Source of the DNA: Treponema sp.
GTDB taxonomy: Bacteria > Spirochaetota > Spirochaetia > Treponematales > Treponemataceae
Direction of reading: 5' to 3'
DNA: 19,513 nt
NCBI GenBank assembly: GCA_023231445.1
Contig: JALNVF010000052.1
Span: forward strand, 1-19,513
A program made the translations under genes and the position numbers. This document shows positions 1-6,464 of this stretch, in pieces. The notes beneath the pieces are model-generated. The model searched no databases. It worked only from the letters and a program-made list of their open reading frames with translations, and had not been told where the DNA came from. Each line of letters begins with the position of its first letter. Within the stretch, counting starts at the first letter, position 1.

Positions 1-441
1 CAGCTTTCAATCGATATGTTCTCTTACCGGCTCAAAAAATATATAGGTGCATACAAGGCAGCCCTGGGCCGTGTAGACGCAGTCGTCTTTACTGCAGGTA
101 TTGGAGAACGCTCACCGATCGTAAGGGGACAGTGTCTGGACGGGATGGAAGATCTTGGCATTAAAATTGACAGTCAGAAAAATGAATGGTCATTTACCGG
201 CAATGCAGAGACATGCATCAGTGCAGACGACAGCAAAACAAAAGTATTTGTCATACCAACGGACGAAGAACTTGTTATGACCGAAGATGCATACGCACTC
301 ATGAAAGGGACTTATGATGTCCACACAAAATTCACCTACAGTTTCCAGGATTCAAAATACGTAAACAAAGCCCGCGAGGAAGGTCTTAAAAAAGACCTTG
401 TAAAGCGCCCGCATATTGCAGATGTAATCGTACGCCCGTAA
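1..441 (+). CDS. ackA: Acetate kinase, C-terminal part (5' end outside window)
   Basis: This is the 3' part of an acetate kinase gene; the reading frame is open from base 1, so the start lies upstream of the window. The enzyme interconverts acetate plus ATP with acetyl phosphate plus ADP in the cytoplasm, the ATP-yielding step of acetate fermentation. The diagnostic stretch is FTAGIGERSP (family AGIGENS-type nucleotide-binding motif), followed by the late motif VIPTDEELVM, where family members such as the E. coli enzyme end within about 15 residues. Here about 45 further residues follow (KGTYDVHTKFTYSF onward to VIVRP), so the protein carries a C-terminal extension. No pta gene is visible beside it. 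The assignment is firm; the role of the tail is unknown. Confidence 0.93.
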   Translation, partial: QLSIDMFSYRLKKYIGAYKAALGRVDAVVFTAGIGERSPIVRGQCLDGMEDLGIKIDSQKNEWSFTGNAETCISADDSKTKVFVIPTDEELVMTEDAYALMKGTYDVHTKFTYSFQDSKYVNKAREEGLKKDLVKRPHIADVIVRP

Positions 442-458
442 GGATACGACATTTCCCG

Positions 459-488
459 CAGCTGTTCCGTTTTTCAGCGGAACAGCTG
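459..488 (+). terminator. Hairpin after acetate kinase, possible terminator
   Basis: A perfect 11-bp inverted repeat (459-469 CAGCTGTTCCG with 478-488 CGGAACAGCTG, 8-base loop) sits 18 bases after the ackA stop codon. It is followed by TTCTCCG rather than a clean T-run, so termination is plausible but not assured. Confidence 0.5.
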
Positions 489-552
489 TTCTCCGTAAAA
501 AAGCGGCTGCTCATATTTTCTTCATATATATGTAACCCAAAACAGCAGTCTG

Positions 553-567
553 TGATATACTTTCAGT
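553..567 (+). promoter_or_regulatory. Extended -10 promoter abutting the methyltransferase start (leaderless)
   Basis: TGA-TATACT at 553-561 matches an extended -10 element (TGn plus hexamer). Only six bases (TTCAGT) separate the hexamer from the ATG at 568, so the predicted transcription start falls on or next to the start codon. No Shine-Dalgarno sequence and no convincing -35 box are visible. Confidence 0.6.
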
Positions 568-1320
568 ATGGCAGATAAAAAAGAATGGTTTGAAAACGAA
601 GCGTTCTGGCAGAATTACGGTCCCATCATGTTTGACAGCCAGCGGTGGGCAGAAGCCCCGACTGTAGCGGACGATATATGTAAAATTGCAGGCCTTTCTA
701 AAGGTGCACGCATTCTCGATGCAGGCTGCGGTCCCGGACGTATTTCGCTGGAGCTTGCCCTGCGGGGTCTTGATGTTACCGGAGTCGACATTATCCAGTC
801 CGAACTTGATGCGGCAAAAGAATCGGCCGAAGATGAACTGGCAGACATACAGTATATCAAAGCAGATCTCCGCACTTATACAGCAGAGAAGAAATTCGAT
901 GCAGCAGTAAATTTATATACATCTTTCGGATACTGCGCCACGATAGAAGAAGACTTCCAGATATTAAAACATATTTCCGCAGCAGTAAAAGACGACGGCT
1001 GGTTCATTCTTGAGTCAACAAGCCGTGAAACTGCAATTCTCTATTATACCCCGGGCGAATGGTTTGAGCGGGCAGACATGACCGTACTGACACAATTCAC
1101 CGTAGAAGGCGCATGGGAAGGACTTCGTTCAAAATGGATACTCATCGGAAAAAACGGAGAACGTATTGAACATGAATTTGTACAGCGTCTCTATTCCGCG
1201 GTTGAACTAAAACGAATGATTCTCGCTGCGGGATTTAAAAGTGCAGAAATATACGGTGATTTTGATTTTTCGCTCTACAACGAAAAGGCCCGTACAATGG
1301 TAATAGTTGCCCGCAAATAG
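568..1320 (+). CDS. Class I SAM-dependent methyltransferase
   Basis: A 250-residue cytoplasmic protein of the class I (Rossmann-fold) SAM-dependent methyltransferase superfamily. Motif I is ILDAGCGPG (residues 49-57), and the acidic residue ending strand beta-2 is D74 in GVDI, which would bind the ribose of SAM. A post-motif stretch DLRTY and a motif like DAAVNLYTSFGYC follow in the expected order. The fold is clear, but the substrate (small molecule, quinone, RNA or other) cannot be read from the sequence. It stands alone between ackA and ilvC on its own promoter. The ATG at 568 is chosen because the -10 box ends six bases before it, implying a leaderless mRNA. Several ORFs inside it on other frames are shadows. 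Confidence 0.88.
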   Translation: MADKKEWFENEAFWQNYGPIMFDSQRWAEAPTVADDICKIAGLSKGARILDAGCGPGRISLELALRGLDVTGVDIIQSELDAAKESAEDELADIQYIKADLRTYTAEKKFDAAVNLYTSFGYCATIEEDFQILKHISAAVKDDGWFILESTSRETAILYYTPGEWFERADMTVLTQFTVEGAWEGLRSKWILIGKNGERIEHEFVQRLYSAVELKRMILAAGFKSAEIYGDFDFSLYNEKARTMVIVARK

Positions 1321-1398
1321 AAAAATACTATCTGAACAGCAGATATTGGAGATGGCATTCGTTGCAGTAATTTCATCATTATTTTGTAATTATTTCAC

Positions 1399-1427
1399 TT
1401 TACGCAATAATAAAACGGATTTATACT
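1399..1427 (+). promoter_or_regulatory. Probable ilvC promoter
   Basis: TTTACG (1399-1404), 17-base spacer, TATACT (1422-1427). This predicts a start near 1434 and a leader of about 60 bases carrying a normal ribosome-binding site. The rest of the 1321-1492 gap shows no terminator, leader peptide or riboswitch that I can recognise. Confidence 0.5.
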
Positions 1428-1492
1428 ACGTTCATACATAAGTACAACACTGCTGAACTTATATAAATATTTTTAATTTGAGAGGTTACAAA

Positions 1493-2974
1493 ATGGGACA
1501 GAACTATTTCAATTCAATTCCGTGGCGTGAAGCACGCCTTCAGCTTGGTCACTGCCGTTCAATGGCAAAAGAGGAATTTGCAGATGACGTAAAAGCGCTC
1601 AAAGGCAAAAAAATTGTTATTGTCGGGTGCGGTGCACAGGGACTGAATCAGGGACTTTGCCTCCGTGCAAGCGGACTTGACGTAAGTTACACACTTCGTG
1701 AAAGTGCCATCGCAGAAAAACGCCAGAGTTGGAAAAATGCGACAGAAAACGGTTTTAAAGTCGGTACGTATGACGAAATGATCCCGACCGCTGATCTTGT
1801 AGGAAATCTTACACCTGACAAACAGCACACACCGGTTGTTACAGAAGTCATGAAACGCATGAAAAAAGGTTCTGCCCTCTGGTACAGCCACGGGTTTAAC
1901 ATGATAGAAGAAGGAATGCAGATCCGTCCGGATATCACCGTTGTTATGTGCGCACCGAAGGGACCGGGTACTGAAGTCTGGCATGAATTTGAACGCGGAT
2001 TCGGAGTACCTGACCTTATCGCTGTTCATCCGGCAAATGATCCGGAAAAGAAAGGCTGGGCATATGCTAAAGCACTTGCAGTCGGCATGGGAGGAAGCAA
2101 AGCCGGTGTTCTCGAATCGTCGTTCGTCGCAGAAGTAAAATCCGATCTTATGGGCGAACAGACAATCCTCTGCGGCATGCTTCAGGCAGGTACAATAGTC
2201 TGCTACAATAAAATGGTCGCAAAAGGAATAGCTCCGGGATATGCTGTAAAACTGCTTCAGCATGGATGGAACCATATTTCAGAAGCACTCAAATGGGGCG
2301 GTATCACAAATATGATGGACCGTCTTTCGAACCCTGCAAAAATCAGGGCAAATGAACTTTCAAAACAGCTTAAAACACTGCTTACTCCCCTTTACCGGAA
2401 ACATATGGACAACATCATCAGCGGCGAATTCAGTTCTACGATGATGAAAGACTGGGCAAACAATGATCATGACCTGCTTACCTGGCGTGAAGCAACGGGA
2501 AAACTTGCGTTCGAAACGACTGCAGAAAGCAGCGATTCCATTACTGAACAGGAATATTTCGACAAAGGTATTCTTCTTGTAGCTATGGTAAAAGCAGGCT
2601 GTGAACTCGCATTTGAAACAATGGTAGACGCAGGCATTATGCCGGAAAGCGCATACTACGAGTCACTCCACGAAGTTCCGCTGATTGCCAACCTCATCGA
2701 CCGCAAGAAGCTTTATGAAATGAACCGCGTTATTTCCGATACAGCAGAATACGGTTGTGCACTGTTTGCCAATGCTGCAGTTCCGATCCTTGAAAAAGAC
2801 TTTATGCCGAAAATCGATACGGACGTCATTGGTAAAGGCCTGAATGTAAAGGATAATTCTGTAAACAACACCGAACTTGTTCTGATAAATGCAGAAATCC
2901 GCAACCATCCGATAGAAGTAGTAGGCCGTAAACTCCGTGCCTACATGACCGCCATGAAAGTCGTAGTAGATTAA
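1493..2974 (+). CDS. ilvC: Ketol-acid reductoisomerase, class II (long form)
   Basis: Converts 2-acetolactate (or 2-aceto-2-hydroxybutyrate) to the dihydroxy acid with NADPH and Mg2+, the second common step of valine, leucine and isoleucine synthesis. The 493-residue length fits the long class II (E. coli) type, and the N-terminus resembles E. coli IlvC closely (NYFNS...LGHCRSM). The Rossmann motif is IVIVGCGAQGLNQG (41-54). The cofactor loop LRESAIAEKRQS keeps R69, R77 and S79, equivalent to the E. coli residues that select NADPH. NLTPDKQH and the duplicated C-terminal knot domain follow. The ATG at 1493 is preferred to the TTG at 1478 because GAGAGG (1480-1485) is a well-spaced ribosome-binding site for it. 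No other ilv genes are adjacent. Confidence 0.96.
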   Translation: MGQNYFNSIPWREARLQLGHCRSMAKEEFADDVKALKGKKIVIVGCGAQGLNQGLCLRASGLDVSYTLRESAIAEKRQSWKNATENGFKVGTYDEMIPTADLVGNLTPDKQHTPVVTEVMKRMKKGSALWYSHGFNMIEEGMQIRPDITVVMCAPKGPGTEVWHEFERGFGVPDLIAVHPANDPEKKGWAYAKALAVGMGGSKAGVLESSFVAEVKSDLMGEQTILCGMLQAGTIVCYNKMVAKGIAPGYAVKLLQHGWNHISEALKWGGITNMMDRLSNPAKIRANELSKQLKTLLTPLYRKHMDNIISGEFSSTMMKDWANNDHDLLTWREATGKLAFETTAESSDSITEQEYFDKGILLVAMVKAGCELAFETMVDAGIMPESAYYESLHEVPLIANLIDRKKLYEMNRVISDTAEYGCALFANAAVPILEKDFMPKIDTDVIGKGLNVKDNSVNNTELVLINAEIRNHPIEVVGRKLRAYMTAMKVVVD

Positions 2975-2985
2975 GGTAAGCGCAC

Positions 2986-2997
2986 GGACGCGCGTCC
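2986..2997. repeat. 12-bp perfect palindrome
   Basis: GGACGCGCGTCC is self-complementary and starts 11 bases after the ilvC stop. Flanking CACG (2983) and CGTG (2999) can extend it with a small bulge. It is the first of three adjacent dyads. Confidence 0.75.
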
Positions 2998-3001
2998 TCG
3001 T

Positions 3002-3055
3002 GTTGCACGAATTGTACTTTCCTGTTCTGCTTCCGTACGGCTCAATTCGTGCAAC
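3002..3055. repeat. 13-bp perfect inverted repeat, 28-base interior
   Basis: GTTGCACGAATTG (3002-3014) is exactly complementary to CAATTCGTGCAAC (3043-3055). There is no T-run after it, so it is not a standard intrinsic terminator. Confidence 0.85.
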
Positions 3056-3087
3056 GCAGGAAAATGACAGGACGTCATTTTCCTGCG
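3055..3087. repeat. 14-bp perfect hairpin
   Basis: CGCAGGAAAATGAC (3055-3068) pairs fully with GTCATTTTCCTGCG (3074-3087) around the loop AGGAC. It shares its first base with the previous repeat and ends six bases before the -35 box of the next gene. It could be a terminator for ilvC, a processing signal or part of a dispersed repeat. Confidence 0.85.
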
Positions 3088-3092
3088 CAAAT

Positions 3093-3121
3093 TTGTCAAA
3101 TACATGCCGATGCGTTAAAAT
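3093..3121 (+). promoter_or_regulatory. Consensus-like promoter of the HD-GYP gene (leaderless)
   Basis: TTGTCA (3093-3098), exactly 17 bases, TAAAAT (3116-3121). The hexamer ends seven bases before the ATG at 3129. An upstream in-frame ATG at 3120 overlaps the -10 box itself and so cannot be the start of a transcript from this promoter. Confidence 0.7.
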
Positions 3122-3128
3122 GAGTACC

Positions 3129-4439
3129 ATGGATAATGAAAGACCATCGGAAAATATATACATACCCCATATACTGCTTACAGCACCTCAAACTCTTACC
3201 ATCATCAGACGTATGCTGCTTGCCATCGGTGAACACATTTATGAAGGTAAGCGAATGGACTATATACAGGAAAGTGAACGAACTGCCTACATAGCTGTCT
3301 TAATAGCAAAATACGGACAATTTGGACAACTTATGCCTCTTAAAGACATATTTTTGCTTTCTCTTTTCTCAAACATTGGTTCATACCGTTTTATTCTTCC
3401 GAATTTTACTTCCTCAATCGAAAATGTCGCGGAGCGTGATTATACATACAGTTATTATTTTCTCAAATATATGTCACCGATCGGCGAAAATACAAAATTT
3501 CTTTTTTTCTACAATGAAAAATATAATCCGTTACTTGCACAAAAAGTCGTTCAGGCGGAATACGCACATCTTATTTTTTTTGCTGCCAGAATTGAATCAT
3601 TTCTGCGGAAAAATAAATATTATTATACACCGAAGGATATCGAAACTCTTGATCCGGCAGACAGCGGACCGGATTATGTAAAACTTTTTCTTGAAGCAGA
3701 CAGGCAGTGGAATATCGTGAACAATCTTAAAAACGGTTCATTCCTTCTGAAAATTGATGAATGGAGCAGCAGTATTTCATATGATTATGACAATACGTTT
3801 AAACTTGTCAAAATGCTTATCTACATCATGGACTTTAAAAGTACTGCAACAGTCAGTCATACAATCAATGCCGCCTGTTTTGCCGCTGCACTGGGACAAC
3901 GCATGCACTGCACACCACAGGAAACAGACGAATTGTATACAGCCGGTATTCTGCACGATATCGGAAAAATGGCAATAGACTCCCGTATTCTCGAATATCC
4001 GGGAAAACTTAGTAAGGAAAATATGGAAATCATGCGCACTCATGTTATAAACGGAATAAGCATGTATCATAACGTCATTTCCTCCAGGATAGGATCAATT
4101 GCATCTCATCATCATGAAAAACTGAACGGAACAGGCTATCCTGAAAAGCTTTCGGAAAGAGAATTGTCGCTGCAGGACAGGATACTTACAGCCGCCGACA
4201 TAACAAGCGCGCTCATCGAGATCAGAAGTTATAAAGATTCTTTTTCAAAAGAAAAAATAATACAAATCATTTCGGAAATGACAGAAAGCGGACAGCTTGA
4301 CTCAAGTGTTACCAAGTGTGTCATCAATCAATTCGATTCTTTAAAAACAGAGCTTGGGATCAGACGCAAATCATTATCTGCAGAGTTCGGACGTATATCA
4401 GCAGAATTCCAGGCAGCTGAAATGACAGAAAACCTGTAA
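3129..4439 (+). CDS. HD-GYP domain protein, probable cyclic-di-GMP phosphodiesterase
   Basis: A 436-residue cytoplasmic protein. The C-terminal half is an HD-GYP domain: H276-D277 in LHDIGK, then HHEKLNGTGYP (HHE at 328-330, GYP at 336-338), and DRILTAADI further on. This family hydrolyses cyclic di-GMP. The N-terminal half (about 10-200) shows a similar spacing of an ERTAYIAVLIAKYG helix and LLSLFSNIG, as if it were a second HD domain whose HD pair has become S-N; it may be a regulatory remnant. No membrane segment or receiver domain is seen. The start at 3129 is set by the promoter, which ends seven bases upstream; residues encoded from 3000 would be read through palindromes and the promoter. 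Confidence 0.88.
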   Translation: MDNERPSENIYIPHILLTAPQTLTIIRRMLLAIGEHIYEGKRMDYIQESERTAYIAVLIAKYGQFGQLMPLKDIFLLSLFSNIGSYRFILPNFTSSIENVAERDYTYSYYFLKYMSPIGENTKFLFFYNEKYNPLLAQKVVQAEYAHLIFFAARIESFLRKNKYYYTPKDIETLDPADSGPDYVKLFLEADRQWNIVNNLKNGSFLLKIDEWSSSISYDYDNTFKLVKMLIYIMDFKSTATVSHTINAACFAAALGQRMHCTPQETDELYTAGILHDIGKMAIDSRILEYPGKLSKENMEIMRTHVINGISMYHNVISSRIGSIASHHHEKLNGTGYPEKLSERELSLQDRILTAADITSALIEIRSYKDSFSKEKIIQIISEMTESGQLDSSVTKCVINQFDSLKTELGIRRKSLSAEFGRISAEFQAAEMTENL

Positions 4440-4451
4440 TTATGGTAAAAT
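4422..4451 (+). promoter_or_regulatory. Promoter of the HU gene (leaderless)
   Basis: ATGACA (4422-4427), 18-base spacer, extended -10 TGG-TAAAAT (4443-4451), then six bases (CTTAAA) and the ATG at 4458. There is no Shine-Dalgarno sequence. The promoter overlaps the end of the HD-GYP gene. Confidence 0.62.
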
Positions 4452-4457
4452 CTTAAA

Positions 4458-4736
4458 ATGACGCGACAAGAATTACTGAAAAAACTTTCCGCCTCGACAG
4501 AGCTGAACAAAAAAAACTGCAATGCAGTAATAACCGCAGTTTTTGAAGAAATTGAAAAAACACTTGAAAAGGGCGGAAAATACACACAACCCGGATTCGG
4601 AGTTTTTGAAACAACAATGTATAAGGAACGTACTGTCCGAAATCCTTTTACAAAGCAGCAGGTATTGTATCCGAAAAAAAGAAAAATCAGATTTAAGCCG
4701 TCAAAAGTATTCAAGGACAAGCTTAATGAAAAGTGA
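4458..4736 (+). CDS. HU/IHF-family DNA-binding protein
   Basis: A 92-residue HU-type histone-like protein. The family features are visible in order: an N-terminal helical dimerisation part (TRQELLKKLSASTELNKKN), the GFGVFE turn (HU GFGTF), a DNA-binding arm with RTVRNPFTKQ (HU RxGRNPxTG), and a basic end with KIRFKPSKVFKDKL. HU proteins bind and bend DNA and compact the nucleoid. The arm has the conserved RNP tip, so DNA binding is expected. It is transcribed from a promoter directly against its ATG, and its last 11 bases overlap the start of the next HU-domain gene, so the two are probably translationally coupled. Confidence 0.9.
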   Translation: MTRQELLKKLSASTELNKKNCNAVITAVFEEIEKTLEKGGKYTQPGFGVFETTMYKERTVRNPFTKQQVLYPKKRKIRFKPSKVFKDKLNEK

Positions 4737-6003
4737 TCAAAATGTACTTACTCCTGCAGTACTTGCCGAACGGATTCAAAAAAAAACAGGCATTGATACA
4801 GAAAAAATAAAACAGACAACAAATGATCTTTTCGACATTATAACCAATGAAATAAACGAAAACGGAACATTTAAACTCCAGGGGTTCGGTACATTCAAAA
4901 AAGTATTCACCGCACCTTCCCAGCGGCGGAATCCGCAGACAAACGAGCAGATTGAAGTTCCGTCACACTATAAAGTTAAATTCACTCCCGCTTCTGCGGC
5001 GGCGGAACGAATCAACAAGCCGTTTGCACATCTTAAACCGAAAGTACTAAAAGAAGCAGTTGTTCCTGAAAACAAAGAACAGCCTGTTGAACCTGTCAAC
5101 AGACTGGCAGAATTATCAGTTCCTGATACCGAAGTCGAAGCGGGAACACTGCAGCAGCCGGCTGTTGTAAAGGAAACGGCAGAAGCACAGGTTCCCCCTG
5201 AACCGGAAAATACCGTTACGACAGAACATCCCGTTCCGCAGAAAACAGTTCCTCTACCCGTCGTGAATCAGACAATTCAAAATGCGGTAATAGAGCAGCA
5301 GATTATACATCAGCAGATAATTCACCAGCAGATACTGAATCAGACGGTACCTGAAAAAAAACAGACAGAACAGCCGGAAGATGACTTTGACCCGGATTAC
5401 GACACAGATGAAGACGACAGCGAAAAATACGTAAACCGCTGCTGGTTTTTTGCCGGTACAGCCGTAGTACTTACTGCATTTGTCCTGGTTTTTTTTGTTC
5501 TTGCAGTAATTCACGGAACGGAAAACAGCGTGATGTCTAAAACGGCAGAAATAACTTCCATCAGAAAAACTCAGCAGCCAGTACAGCAGATATCCAAACA
5601 GCTGCGTATCGCAGCAGACGACAATCTGTATGCAGGTCTTTCCAGGACTCAGTACGGTATACCTAACCTGTGGCCGTATATATTCAGTGCAAACATGCTC
5701 CGCTATCCTGATCCTGACAGACCGGGAGCTGCAGGGAAACTTATCATTCCTTCAAAACCTGACCGTGAAATTGACCGCAGAGATATTGAATTTTCCGTGA
5801 TAGATGTGTACGATGCGTACCGTACGCTTATCAAAAAACAGCCGGAAGGCAGAACTGCAGAGCTCCGCAGAGAACATGCTGTCATAGTGCTCATCTGCGG
5901 TGAAACACTTTATACAGGTTTTATCCGCAGATATGCAGCAAGGTTCGATCCTCGTGATGTAAAAGCAGCGGAAGCACAGATTCAGAAAGCGGCAGACAGG
6001 TAA
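4726..6003 (+). CDS. Membrane-anchored HU-domain protein with LysM-like C-terminus
   Basis: A 425-residue protein of unusual build. Residues about 5-100 form an HU-like DNA-binding domain (LQGFGTFKKV, then QRRNPQTNEQIEVP and a basic VKFTPAS end). A Pro/Glu/Gln-rich linker (about 105-215) follows, with tandem QQIIH repeats at 191-206 and a very acidic stretch (217-233). A single hydrophobic segment (about 240-262, WFFAGTAVVL to VLAVI) spans the membrane. Beyond it is a LysM-like stretch (about 299-342: SRTQYGIPNLWPYIFSANM, then PDPDRPG and LIIP) and a charged tail. The inferred topology is DNA-binding domain inside and LysM-like part in the periplasm. The start at 4726 has AAGGA (4713-4717) upstream; the longer frame from 4543 runs antiphase through the previous HU gene. 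Confidence 0.85.
   Translation: MKSDQNVLTPAVLAERIQKKTGIDTEKIKQTTNDLFDIITNEINENGTFKLQGFGTFKKVFTAPSQRRNPQTNEQIEVPSHYKVKFTPASAAAERINKPFAHLKPKVLKEAVVPENKEQPVEPVNRLAELSVPDTEVEAGTLQQPAVVKETAEAQVPPEPENTVTTEHPVPQKTVPLPVVNQTIQNAVIEQQIIHQQIIHQQILNQTVPEKKQTEQPEDDFDPDYDTDEDDSEKYVNRCWFFAGTAVVLTAFVLVFFVLAVIHGTENSVMSKTAEITSIRKTQQPVQQISKQLRIAADDNLYAGLSRTQYGIPNLWPYIFSANMLRYPDPDRPGAAGKLIIPSKPDREIDRRDIEFSVIDVYDAYRTLIKKQPEGRTAELRREHAVIVLICGETLYTGFIRRYAARFDPRDVKAAEAQIQKAADR
5296..5343 (+). repeat. Coding tandem repeat QQIIH
   Basis: Three near-identical 15-base units encode QQIIH, QQIIH and QQILN, followed by Q, in the linker of the membrane HU protein. The repeat is hydrophobic/glutamine alternating and may extend as a spacer or self-associate. 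Confidence 0.8.
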
Positions 6004-6008
6004 CTATT

Positions 6009-6254
6009 ATGGAAAAAATTACATACAGGACTCACGGTACATGTTCCAGGGCAATTCATTTTACAAAAACAGATGACGGACGTATCACAGACATCAGTTT
6101 TGACGGCGGATGCAATGGAAATCTTAAAGCGCTGTCGATTCTCTGTGACGGCATGACTCCTGAAGAAATCGCTTCAAAACTTCTCGGCAATACATGCGGT
6201 TTTAAAAATACAAGCTGTGCCGATCAGTTTGCAAAAGCGGTAATGCAGAAATAA
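6009..6254 (+). CDS. Small TSCPD-domain protein (TIGR03905-like, four conserved cysteines)
   Basis: An 81-residue protein matching the short stand-alone TSCPD family. The order of motifs is THGTCSR (C12), FDGGCNGNL (C35), NTCGFKNTSCADQ (C63, C70). The four cysteines suggest metal or iron-sulfur binding, as in the C-terminal domain of some ribonucleotide reductases, but the function of the stand-alone family is not established. The name-giving TSCPD reads TSCAD here. It begins five bases after the stop of the membrane HU gene with CAGG upstream, so it is probably in the same transcript. A start at 6009 gives the usual length of the family. Confidence 0.85.
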   Translation: MEKITYRTHGTCSRAIHFTKTDDGRITDISFDGGCNGNLKALSILCDGMTPEEIASKLLGNTCGFKNTSCADQFAKAVMQK

Positions 6255-6341
6255 TTCTCTGCATAAATATGCATCTATTTCAAGTACACAGGTATATATA
6301 TATATTTTCGCATAAAAACGACATTTTTTTATTCTTTGTCA

Positions 6342-6370
6342 TTGCATTAAGTATTGAAATTCGGTATGAT
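6342..6370 (+). promoter_or_regulatory. PEP carboxykinase promoter
   Basis: TTGCAT (6342-6347), exactly 17 bases, TATGAT (6365-6370). This predicts a start near 6377 and a leader of about 88 bases. The gap before it (6255-6341) has a short TA microsatellite near 6293-6304 and small weak dyads, but no clear terminator. Confidence 0.6.
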
Positions 6371-6377
6371 TTTCTAG

Positions 6378-6414
6378 AAAACCGCAGGAATCGCTAAAAA
6401 CCGAAGGCATTGCT
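6378..6414 (+). repeat. Imperfect direct repeat in the PEP carboxykinase leader
   Basis: Two 18-base units, 19 bases apart (AAAACCGCAGGAATCGCT at 6378 and AAAACCGAAGGCATTGCT at 6397), agree at 15 of 18 positions. They begin at the predicted transcription start and could be an operator or an RNA-binding site. Confidence 0.6.
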
Positions 6415-6464
6415 TGTCAAAGTTAAAAGCGGAAACGGGCGGTAATCTTTTATAGGAGCCACTC

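Noticed and set aside
1559..2275. Long minus-strand open frame opposite ilvC, and similar ones opposite the PEP carboxykinase, oxidoreductase and alpha-xylosidase genes
   Set aside because: These are antisense shadows of strongly conserved genes, cysteine- or serine-rich with no recognisable domain and no promoter or ribosome-binding site.
2986..3087. Integron attC recombination site
   Set aside because: The arms are perfect complements without the RYYYAAC/GTTRRRY core sites and the bulged bases of attC, and there is no cassette array.
3000..3128. Longer frame of the HD-GYP gene starting at 3000
   Set aside because: It would be read through palindromes and the promoter; the ATG at 3120 also overlaps the -10 box.
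4543..4725. Longer frame for the membrane HU gene starting at 4543
   Set aside because: It runs out of phase through the first HU gene with no family similarity; AAGGA precedes the ATG at 4726.
6293..6304. TA microsatellite upstream of the PEP carboxykinase promoter
   Set aside because: It is only about six units long, not at promoter spacing for any gene here, and so is weak evidence for phase variation.
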